Assembly (NCBI RefSeq): GCF_013364235.1
Contig: NZ_CP054919.1
Span: 287,276-351,275 of the forward strand
DNA length: 64,000 bases
Origin: Kitasatospora sp. NA04385
GTDB lineage: Bacteria; Actinomycetota; Actinomycetes; Streptomycetales; Streptomycetaceae
Direction: 5' to 3'
Notes under the pieces: generated by a model
What the model was told of the DNA's origin: nothing
What the model saw: the letters and a program-made list of their open reading frames with translations, nothing else
The model's database searches: none
Shown here: piece by piece, positions 53,506 to 61,160 of the stretch
Position numbering within the stretch: position 1 is the first letter of the stretch
Layout of the letters: each line of letters begins with the position of its first letter
Translations under genes and position numbers: made by a program

Positions 53506-54882
53506 CTACCGCCCCTGCTGGGGAGGAACCGAGTTACGGCGGGTCTCTTCTATGAGCATGTTGATGTAGTAGGCGAGAGTTGGGCCATCTCGCGGGTCGT
53601 CAGCCTCGAAGGAGACGCGCCGCAGCAGTGGGACGCTGTGGAGCGTGATGCCTTCGCGGGCCAGGACGAAGACGGCTGCGAGGAAGGCGGCGCGAGCGTT
53701 GCCGTCGTCGAAGGGATGGAAGAAGCAGACGTCGAGGTAGGCGCGGGCGGCGCGGGCGGTGATGGGCAGTGGATCGTCGAGGCCGGGGGAGCTTTCGGCT
53801 AGACAGGAGTCCATCCGGGCGCGGGTGTCCGGGCCGATGCCGTAGCGCTCCCGGCCTTCCTTGGCGAATGCCGGCCTGCTGCGGAAGGGTGGCGGCTGGT
53901 TGGTGCCCAGGACGTGCTGCTGCCATCCGCGGAGGAGTTCGAAGTCGAGTGCGGCGCCGCGGGCCGCGTCGGTCCGCGCCAGGTCGAGTGCGGCGAGCAT
54001 GCCTTGGGCACGGGCGGGGTCCAGGGCGTGGTCGAAGGTCCGGATGTCGTCGGCCGCACCGTCCCGTGCTGCAGTCACCGGTCCGCTGTCGCTGACGGGG
54101 CACTTCTGCCAGGGGGCGGTCGCGCGTATCGTGAGCCAGCTCTGCAGGTGGTCCCGCGCGGGAGGGGGGTCGGACCACTCGCCGTGATCCGGCCGCAGCG
54201 ACAACGAGAGCCGCTCCGCGACCTCCTCGACCAGCAGCACGTCAGGGCCGGTCCAGCTCTTGAACCGTCCGCCGATCGCCTGGTCCACCATGGTCCGTGC
54301 GACCGAGGGTTCGACTCCCCAGTGCGTGAGGAACCAGGTGAGTACCTGGCGGCAGTGCCCGTGCCAACCGCTGCCACAGCCCGTGCGGTCGGTCACCTGC
54401 AGGATCAGGTGGTGTGCGGCGCGCTCCCAAAGGATTCGCTGCTCGCCGACCGAGGAGAGGTCCAGCGGGTACGCGTCGAAGCGTCCGGCGAGGCTCTCCA
54501 GCCACGCACGCCACTCGGACAGCGCGGAGGCGACCCGGGCCAGCGTCTCTTGCGGCATGGTGATCGAGTCCCTGGGACAGCACCAGCTCCCCACCGGCCC
54601 GCCGCCCACATCGCCTTCGTCGTGCGCCCAACGCCAGCCCACGCTCCAGCGGCCGTAGTGCTCGACGAGGGCGTGGGACATCGCGTCGGCCCACGCGCGA
54701 CCCTCATCGAGCCTCCGGCTAGTCATTGCCCGGTCGGCCGAGGAAAGATCGACACGGTGGGGAACATGCGAGGCCGGCCCGAGAGAGTGCACCACCTGGT
54801 GCACCGCGGCAGCGTCGAAGGGGTATCGGGAAGGGTCCACGTCATCCCAGCTCAGATCGCTGGGGGTCAGCGTACGGATCAC
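53506..54882 (-). CDS. Fic-domain protein
   Basis: 458 aa from GTG 54882 (RTLTPSDLSWDDVDPSRYPF); an in-frame ATG 54963 would add 27 less conserved residues. The C-terminal Fic motif is HPFDDGNARAAFL, with the His and the anion-binding GN kept but the canonical second Gly (GNGR) as Ala. Fic enzymes usually transfer AMP or another nucleotide part to protein hydroxyls. The large N-terminal part (about 1-280) is helical and not recognised. No antitoxin is visible. Confidence 0.78.
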   Translation of the reverse strand: MIRTLTPSDLSWDDVDPSRYPFDAAAVHQVVHSLGPASHVPHRVDLSSADRAMTSRRLDEGRAWADAMSHALVEHYGRWSVGWRWAHDEGDVGGGPVGSWCCPRDSITMPQETLARVASALSEWRAWLESLAGRFDAYPLDLSSVGEQRILWERAAHHLILQVTDRTGCGSGWHGHCRQVLTWFLTHWGVEPSVARTMVDQAIGGRFKSWTGPDVLLVEEVAERLSLSLRPDHGEWSDPPPARDHLQSWLTIRATAPWQKCPVSDSGPVTAARDGAADDIRTFDHALDPARAQGMLAALDLARTDAARGAALDFELLRGWQQHVLGTNQPPPFRSRPAFAKEGRERYGIGPDTRARMDSCLAESSPGLDDPLPITARAARAYLDVCFFHPFDDGNARAAFLAAVFVLAREGITLHSVPLLRRVSFEADDPRDGPTLAYYINMLIEETRRNSVPPQQGR

Positions 54883-55225
54883 CGCCCAAGCCTGCCGACC
54901 GCTGACCAGCCCCTCAACAGGTTTTCCGCGAACCCGGCCCCCACCCCCGGCAAGACCGGCCATGCGCGTATCGGCAACAGCTGCCGAACACACCCAGTCA
55001 AGATCGAGTAGCAGAGACCCCCATGAGGTTTGACCGCTCGTTTAGGGTCTGCAAAAGAACGGCTCTGTCTCATATCCGGTGGTGACGTTGTGTAACGGTC
55101 GAGGCTGTCGTGGCCTCGGATCGCCCGCCGTCGCCATCGTGGCTGGTCGGCGGGCCCATCGCCGCTCGCCATACGGAGGGTTTGTACGGTCATCGGTGTA
55201 ACTCCCGATCAAGGAAGAACACCTG

Positions 55226-55858
55226 ATGGGCCAAGGCGGCGGCAACCACAAGAAGCACCCTGCGATGGCTGGCCGCGCCCGCTTGCCCGTGAACGGTTAC
55301 GGCTTCCACGTCGCGGTCATCGACGTGCCCGGTCACGGCGACCGGCCGCGCACGGAGCACGACGAGGCGGAGATCACCGCGCTGTTCACGGCCCGAACGG
55401 CCGGCGAACCGGAAGGCCCGATCGTCATCCGCTACAACGACCACCTGGCGAAGCTCGCCGTGCCCGAGTACCGGGCGCTCCTGGACGCCCTCCGGGAGCG
55501 CCCGGAGATCGGCGCCGACGGCCCGACCGATTTCTGGGGCATCAACATGAGCACCGCGATCGGCGTGCCGTTCGTGGCGGCCGAACCGAGAATCACGGCT
55601 GAGGTCTTCGGCCAGCACTGGCCAGACCGGCTGGCCGGTTACGCACAGCAGATCACCATTCCCGTCGAATTCGACCTGCAGTGGGACGACGGGCGCATCT
55701 CGCGCGAGGAGGGTCTCGCGCTGTTCGACGCCTTCGCCTCGGCGGAGAAGCCCCTGCACGTGGGCTCGGGCAAGCACAAGGAGCTGCCCCGCTTCGAGGC
55801 CGATAGTGCGGTCCGGTCCTTCACCCGGCACCTCGGCACTGCGGCCCCGACGGCCTGA
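55226..55858 (+). CDS. Alpha/beta-hydrolase-like protein, probably truncated and inactive
   Basis: 210 aa. VIDVPGHGDRP, DFWGINMSTAIGVPFVAAEP and VEFDLQWDDGRISREEGLAL, then DAFASAEKPLHVGSG, follow the dienelactone-hydrolase-like family. The nucleophile elbow, normally GLSMG, reads GINMS here, so the catalytic Ser is Asn. The usual first strands are also missing before VNGYGFHVAVID. The start ATG 55226 has GGAAG upstream. Could be a relic or a binding protein. Confidence 0.72.
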   Translation: MGQGGGNHKKHPAMAGRARLPVNGYGFHVAVIDVPGHGDRPRTEHDEAEITALFTARTAGEPEGPIVIRYNDHLAKLAVPEYRALLDALRERPEIGADGPTDFWGINMSTAIGVPFVAAEPRITAEVFGQHWPDRLAGYAQQITIPVEFDLQWDDGRISREEGLALFDAFASAEKPLHVGSGKHKELPRFEADSAVRSFTRHLGTAAPTA

Positions 55859-55865
55859 CGCGAAT

Positions 55866-55895
55866 GGTTGTGGTGTCCGGCCGGACACCACAACC
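55866..55895. terminator. 30-bp perfect palindrome, probable terminator
   Basis: GGTTGTGGTGTCCGG followed at once by its exact complement; it begins 7 bp after the hydrolase stop. It can fold as a 13-bp stem with a 4-nt loop. A dyad operator is the alternative, since the next gene starts 200 bp on. Confidence 0.7.
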
Positions 55896-56095
55896 GGTCA
55901 GATCGAAGCTGACCGCCATGATCACGACGCCGTCCCGGCCGAGTCGCGACACTCGTCGACCGGCACCGCGCGCCCCCTCCCCCTGCGCAAGGTGACGCGG
56001 GTCACATGGGCCCCATGTCACGAACGGAACGGGAGCTTGCGTCTGGTGGTCGTCCGCACGGCGGGAACGACCGACATGAAAGAGACAGCAGAGCG

Positions 56096-57289
56096 ATGAA
56101 CGCTGCAGCAGCACGACGGCACGAAGTCCTGGTCCTGGGCGCCGGCTATGCCGGGCTCTCCGCCGCGATCCAGCTGGCAGCCCGCACCGGGAAGCGTGGG
56201 CACCTGCGGGTGACGCTGGTCAACCCGTACGACACCTTCACCGAGCGGCTCCGGCTGCACATGACCGCCACCGGTCAGGAGACGGCCGAGATGGACATCC
56301 CGGCGCTGCTGGACGGCACCGGAGCCGAGTTCGTCCGAGGCTGGGTCACCGCGGTGGACGCCGCGGCGAAGACCGTCCGGATCGACGACGACCGCATCCT
56401 GCGGTACGACACCCTGGTCTACGGCCTGGGCAGCGTCGCGGACACGATCACGGTCCCCGGCGTGGACGAGCATGCCTACACCCTCAACAGCGCGCAGGAC
56501 GCCGCCCTCCTCGCCGACCGGCTGGCCCGGCTCGGCGGCGGGACCGTCGTGGTCGGCGGCAGCGGCCTCACCGGCATCGAGGCTGCCGCGGAGATCGCCG
56601 AGCAGTACCCACAGCTCCAGGTGGTGCTGCTGGGCCGCGGGGAGCCGGGTGCGAGCATGCACCCGAAGGCCAAGGCCCACCTGGACGCGGCGCTGGCCCG
56701 GCTCGGCGTGCAGGTGCGCAGCGGCGTCGAGGTGGCCAAGGTGCTGGCGGACAGCGTCGAGCTCGCGGACGGCACCGGCGTCGAGGCGGCCGTAGTGCTG
56801 TGGACCAGCGGCACCCGCGTCTCGCCGCTGGCCGCCGCCGCTGGCCTGACCGTCGACGAGCGCGGCCGGGTGGTCACCGACGGCGCCCTGCGCTCGCTCT
56901 CGCACCCGGATGTCTACGCGGTGGGCGATGCGGCGGCGATCCGGCAGGGCTACGGCGTGATGCACGGGACCTGCCAGGGCGGCATGCCGACCGGCGTGCA
57001 CGCGGCCCTCGCCATCTTGCGGGTGCTGGCCGGCAAGGAGCCCAAGCCCTTTCGCTTCGGTTACTACCACACCCCTGTCAGCCTGGGTCGGAACGACGGC
57101 GTCGTACAGTTCACCCATCCGGACGACAGCCCGCGCCGGATCGTGCTGACCGGCAAGCGGGCCGCGAAGTACAAGGAGACGGTCACCGCCGCACCGTGGC
57201 CGACCTTCGCCCGCATGAAGAAGATGCCCGCCTCGGGCGCCCTCTGGCCGCACGGCGGCCGCTACACCCGGATCCGGAGCGCCAAGTGA
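56096..57289 (+). CDS. NAD(P)/FAD-dependent oxidoreductase (NDH-2-like)
   Basis: 397 aa. EVLVLGAGYAGLSAAIQLAA is the FAD Rossmann motif; GGTVVVGGSGLTGIEAAAEI is the NAD(P) motif; HPDVYAVGDAAAI binds FAD near the end. It fits the type II NADH dehydrogenase/pyridine nucleotide-disulfide oxidoreductase group. It is coupled to the ECF41 sigma gene by a GTGA overlap. In ECF41 loci such oxidoreductases are known partners. Confidence 0.9.
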   Translation: MNAAAARRHEVLVLGAGYAGLSAAIQLAARTGKRGHLRVTLVNPYDTFTERLRLHMTATGQETAEMDIPALLDGTGAEFVRGWVTAVDAAAKTVRIDDDRILRYDTLVYGLGSVADTITVPGVDEHAYTLNSAQDAALLADRLARLGGGTVVVGGSGLTGIEAAAEIAEQYPQLQVVLLGRGEPGASMHPKAKAHLDAALARLGVQVRSGVEVAKVLADSVELADGTGVEAAVVLWTSGTRVSPLAAAAGLTVDERGRVVTDGALRSLSHPDVYAVGDAAAIRQGYGVMHGTCQGGMPTGVHAALAILRVLAGKEPKPFRFGYYHTPVSLGRNDGVVQFTHPDDSPRRIVLTGKRAAKYKETVTAAPWPTFARMKKMPASGALWPHGGRYTRIRSAK

Positions 57290-58203
57290 CCCAGCCGCAG
57301 CAGGCCGACCCCGAGCAACTCGCCTTCCAGCAGTACCGCACCCTGCTCTTCTCCGTCGCCTACCGCCTCCTCGGCTCCGCAGCCGACGCCGAGGACGTGG
57401 TCCAGGACGCCTGGCTCAAGTGGTCGGCGGCCGACCGATCCCAGGTCGCCGACCCCAAGGCCTACCTGACCCGGATCATCTCCAACCTGGCGGTGGAGCG
57501 GCTCCGCTCCACCCGCCACCAGCGCGAGACCTACGTCGGGCCGTGGCTGCCCGAACCGATCCTCACCGGCCCGGACACCGCCGACAACGTCGCCGCGGCG
57601 GACTCGGTCTCCATGGCCCTGCTCGTCGTCCTGGAGACGCTGAGCCCCCTGGAGCGCGCGGTCTTCGTGCTGAAGGAGGTCTTCGCCTTCAGCTACGCGG
57701 AGATCGCGCAGGCGGTGGAACGCTCCGAGACGGCAGTGCGGCAGGCCGCGCACCGCGCCCGCGAACACGTCCGGGCCCGCCGGCCCCGTTTCCCCGCGGA
57801 CCGCGCCCGCCAGCGCGACGTCACCGAGCGGTTCTTCGCCGCTGCGACCGGCGGCGACATCAACACCCTCATGGAACTGCTCTCCCCGGACGTGACGCTG
57901 TGGACCGACGGCGGCGGCAAGGTCCGCCAGGCCCTCAAGCCGGTCGTAGGCCTTCAAACCGTGGCCGGTTGGTTCGCCGCACTCGGCACCGCGACCTACC
58001 AGGGCGTCACACCCGATCAGATGCGGGCGGAACTCACCTCGATCAACGGCGGCCCGGGTGTGGTCTTCCGCGGCCCGAACCGCGTGGTCGCCACGATGAC
58101 CTTCGACTTCGACCCGGAGGGACGCATCTCGGCCATCCACAACGTGGCCAACCCCGACAAGCTCCAGGCCATCGCCGACGGCACCCGCCGCGAACTCACC
58201 TGA
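57286..58203 (+). CDS. ECF41-type RNA polymerase sigma factor with SnoaL-like domain
   Basis: 305 aa from GTG 57286. Sigma region 2 (LLGSAADAEDVVQDAWLKW) and region 4 (LETLSPLERAVFVLKEVFAF, then YAEIAQAVERSETAVRQAAH) are intact; WLPEP in the linker and the SnoaL-like C-terminus with DGGGKVRQALKPV and VANPDKL are the ECF41 marks. The C-terminal domain controls activity, in place of a separate anti-sigma. The partner oxidoreductase lies directly upstream. Confidence 0.94.
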   Translation: MTQPQQADPEQLAFQQYRTLLFSVAYRLLGSAADAEDVVQDAWLKWSAADRSQVADPKAYLTRIISNLAVERLRSTRHQRETYVGPWLPEPILTGPDTADNVAAADSVSMALLVVLETLSPLERAVFVLKEVFAFSYAEIAQAVERSETAVRQAAHRAREHVRARRPRFPADRARQRDVTERFFAAATGGDINTLMELLSPDVTLWTDGGGKVRQALKPVVGLQTVAGWFAALGTATYQGVTPDQMRAELTSINGGPGVVFRGPNRVVATMTFDFDPEGRISAIHNVANPDKLQAIADGTRRELT

Positions 58204-58215
58204 ACCAGAACACCG

Positions 58216-58611
58216 GGACCATCCGCGCCCGCGAGGATGGTCCCAGGGCCGGGCAGGACGGGGCCAGCAGTCGGTGCTGCTCCCCGCGCCCGCGGGGATG
58301 GTCCCCGAACACCGGGCAGCTTGGCGAACTGGTTCTGCTGCTCCCCGCGCCCGCGGGGATGGTCCCCCACGTCACCGAGGGCGGCCGGGTCGAATTCGCC
58401 TGCTCCCCGCGCCCGCGGGGATGGTCCCTGCGTCATCCGGCGCCGCACCTTCGAGGCCCACTGCTCCCCGCCCGCGCTGGGATGGTCCCTCGGCGGGATG
58501 GCCGCCGTAGTGCTCCACGACCTGCTCCCCGCGCCCGCAGGGATGACCCCTAGGCTCGCTGGCCCCGGCTGCCGCTGCCAGCCCGTTCCCCCACCGCGCG
58601 GGGGTGGTCCG
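58216..58611 (+). CRISPR. CRISPR array E, 7 repeats
   Basis: Repeats at 58216 (degenerate), 58277, 58338, 58400, 58461, 58522 and 58583 (degenerate). Spacers are 32-33 bp. The middle repeats are CTGCTCCCC...GGGGATGGTCCC. No leader: the sigma gene ends 12 bp before. An IS5 element begins just after. Confidence 0.93.
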
Positions 58612-58632
58612 GCCGCCGCACGGGCGGCCTAG

Positions 58633-59727
58633 GGCGCGTATTTGGTCGTGATCAAGCGGTGGCTCTGGTGAGGTCCTTGATCCAGATCATGGCGCCGCGA
58701 AACTGGAGGCCGGCGAGGTAACTCTCGGGCTTCTTGTCGAACCGGGTGGCGATGCCCCGCCAGGCCTTCAGCTTGTTGATCAGGCGCTCGACGGTGTTCC
58801 GCTCTCTGTAGAGCTCGGCGTCATGGCTGACGGGACGACCGCCTCCGCTGCCCTTCTTCTTCCGGTTGGCGGCCTGGTCCCTCTTCTCCGGGATGACCGC
58901 TTTGATGTGGCGTTTGCACAGGTAGGAGCGATTGTCGCGGGACGAGTAGGCCATGTCTCCGGCGACCGCGTCGGGTCGGGTGCGGGGGCGGCCGACCGGC
59001 CCGCGAACCCGCATCTTCTTCAGCACGGGGATGAACTGCGGGCTGTCGGCGGCTTGCCCCTCGGTCAGAACGAGCACCAGCGGGCGGCACTTACGCTCGC
59101 CGACGACGTGGACCTTGCTGGTCTGACCGCCCCTGGACCGCCCGAGCAGGGCAGCCTTCAGCCGGAGCTTTCGCCTGCGCCGGACACGCCGCCGCTCGTC
59201 CTGCTCCGGGTCGTCTGTGGCGCCCTGCCCGTCTTGTCCCTCCGAGCTGCCCCCTTTTGGCGGGCCTTCTCCGCTTCCTCGGCGGCCTTCTCCAGATCGG
59301 CGAGCGTGTCGGGGTCCAGGTGTATCCCAGCGGCGTCATGGTGGGCCCGGACGGTGGTGGAGTCAACGCTGACCAGCGACAGGTCCACCTCACCCCGCTT
59401 GGCGGCCTCCGCGATCGCGCCTTCCAGCAGGGCCTCGAAGACGCCGGCGTCCCGCCATTGCCGGAACCGGTTGTGGACGGTCGACCAGGCGCCGAACTCC
59501 CTCGGCGTCTCACGCCACTGGCTGCCGGTCTTGAAGTGCCAGATCACGCCCTCGAACTGCCGGCGCAGTTGTTCGGGGTACGGGCCGTACTCGCCGATCG
59601 GGAGGTACGGCTCGATGAACTCCCACTCTGCATCTGATAGTTGCACTCGCGTCACGGAACACGGTCTACCGGATCAGACCGCACCGCGAAGACAACTTCC
59701 CAGAATGATCACAACCAAATACGCGCC
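58633..59727. mobile_element. IS5-family (IS427-like) insertion sequence
   Basis: Ends are inverted repeats GGCGCGTATTTGGT (58633-58646) and ACCAAATACGCGCC (59714-59727), extending with few mismatches; both sides carry CTAG (58629-58632, 59728-59731), the target duplication. It separates array E from leader D. Confidence 0.92.
58652..59655 (-). CDS. IS427-type transposase in two overlapping frames
   Basis: The first frame (59655-59158) has TRVQLSDAEWEFIEPYLPIG and VSVDSTTVRAHHDAAG (first D). The second (to 58652) has RGGQTSKVHVVGERKCRPLV, GDMAYSSRDNRSYL (second D) and YRERNTVERLINKLKAWRGI (E). In this IS group the two are joined by programmed frameshifting, so a split frame does not mean it is dead. 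All three acidic residues are present. Confidence 0.88.
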
Positions 59728-59762
59728 CTAGGGACAGTGCCTTGTTGCCCCTGTCCGTACGG

Positions 59763-60040
59763 GGCTAGCGGCCGTGGTGTCGGAGAACCGTGGGAGCATG
59801 CGCCTACACCGCCGCGCTCCTTGACACCTCCACAGCACCACCCCCAACGACCAGCCACCGCTACGGCACGCGCCGGCCTCCCAGCACACAACCAGGCGAC
59901 CGCAGAGCCCCACCCCGTCCACGCGCTGAAGCACTACCAGCCTGCCCCAGGAAAGAAAGTGACCTAATGTCACCAATGCCCGAATCCCTGAAGCTTGCGG
60001 ATTCCCGGCCACCAGCACATAACACCGCAGGTCAACAAGA
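59763..60040 (+). promoter_or_regulatory. CRISPR leader D
   Basis: GGTGTCGGAGAACCGTGGGA, GCATGCGCC, CGCTCCTTGACACCTCCACA, then GAAGCTTGCGGATTCCCGGC and ACACCGCAGGTCAACAAGA before the first repeat. Parts are shared with leaders A, B and C and with the main leader. No gene in this 280-bp stretch. Confidence 0.85.
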
Positions 60041-60495
60041 CTGCTCCCCGCGCCCGCGGGGATGGTCCCGGGGCCACCAGCGGGACGAATCCGCAGGTCC
60101 GCTGCTCCCCGCGCCCGCGGGGATGGTCCGCAGGTGGGGAGCGTCAGGCAGAAGACTACATCCTGCTCCCCGCGCCCGCGGGGATGGTCCCGCGTGGGAC
60201 GGCTACCTCCGGGGCGCGGCGATCTGCTCCCCGCGCCCGCGGGGATGGTCCCAGCTCGCGCACGGCCTCGGCCACCTCCTCGTTCTGCTCCCCGCGCCCG
60301 CGGGGATGGCCCCCGTTACGACTCACGCGCTCGCGCGCGTGTGGGCTGCTCCCCGCGCCCGCGGGGATGGTCCCACGTCCCGCTACGTCTGCAAGCTGGC
60401 CGGCTGCTGCTCCCCGCGCCCGCGGGGATGGTCCTGGGTCGGTGGTGTTCATGCCGCCAGTTCCTGTTGCTCCCCGCGCGAGCAGGGTTCTGCCC
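60041..60495 (+). CRISPR. CRISPR array F, 8 repeats
   Basis: Repeats at 60041, 60102, 60163, 60224, 60285, 60346 and 60407 (61-bp period), and a degenerate eighth at 60467. The clean form is CTGCTCCCCGCGCCC...GGGGATGGTCCC, identical to the main array repeat. The eighth reads GCGCGAGCAGGGTTCTGCC, closer to family A. Confidence 0.97.
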
Positions 60496-60509
60496 ATATC
60501 CTGCGGGCT

Positions 60510-60896
60510 GTGACGGCGGTATACGTGTTGGATGGCACCCGGGTCAGGACGCTCGAAGACTTCTGGCGGCTCATGGGCGAAGCGATCAACGGCCCTGGAG
60601 GCTACTTCGGCAGGAACCTCGATGCCTTCGCTGACTGCCTCAGCGGTGGCTTCGGGCAGCCTGACGACGATGACTACACGGTCGAGTGGCGGGACCATGA
60701 GGCCTCTCGTGAGCATCTCGGATACCCGGAGACGGCTCGCCAGCTGGAACTTCGTCTCTCACGATGCCACCCCACGAATCGCCCTGCTGTCAGTGCGGAC
60801 CTGGCTGCGGCACGTGATCAGCGCGGGCCGACTGTCTTCGACTGGCTGGTCCAGATCTTCGAGGATCGTGCTCCCGACGTCTTGCGGCTTCAGTAG
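60510..60896 (+). CDS. Barstar-family protein
   Basis: 128 aa from GTG 60510. VTAVYVLDGTRVRTLEDFWR and GPGGYFGRNLDAFADCLSGG are the barstar core, with the GYFGxNLDAL-type loop and acidic surface (DDDDYTVEW). Barstar inhibits barnase-type ribonucleases; no barnase is seen next to it. It lies between two CRISPR segments, 15 bp after a degenerate repeat. Confidence 0.93.
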   Translation: MTAVYVLDGTRVRTLEDFWRLMGEAINGPGGYFGRNLDAFADCLSGGFGQPDDDDYTVEWRDHEASREHLGYPETARQLELRLSRCHPTNRPAVSADLAAARDQRGPTVFDWLVQIFEDRAPDVLRLQ

Positions 60897-60944
60897 GTCC
60901 ACCAGGACCACCTGCTTTCTCACCGCTTCGGCAGACGGGTGGAG

Positions 60945-61095
60945 GTCCTCCCTGTGCGAGCGGGGGTCAGCTGTCCAGGGCGACCCCCGGAACCGGCTCG
61001 TGAGCGTCCTCCCCGCGCCCGCGGGGATGGCCCCTGGACAACGGCGGTCGCCTCGGAGCCGAGGTTCGGCTCCCCGCATCCGCGGAGATGGTGGT
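60945..61095 (+). CRISPR. Three-repeat CRISPR segment with a hybrid repeat
   Basis: Repeats at 60945 (family A-like), 61006 and 61067; spacers are 32 bp. The middle one begins GTCCTCCCC (family A) and ends GGGGATGGCCCC (family B). The last has several changes. No leader; the barstar gene precedes it. Confidence 0.92.
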
Positions 61096-61160
61096 TATAT
61101 CCCATGGGAGTGGATGGCGCTCCAGTCGAAATGGCGCCAGGATCGGCTGGCGATGTTGCG

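Noticed and set aside
59091-59513. Third minus-strand frame in the IS5 element at 58.6 kb
   Set aside because: Shadow frame; catalytic residues are shared between the other two frames, as in IS427-type elements.
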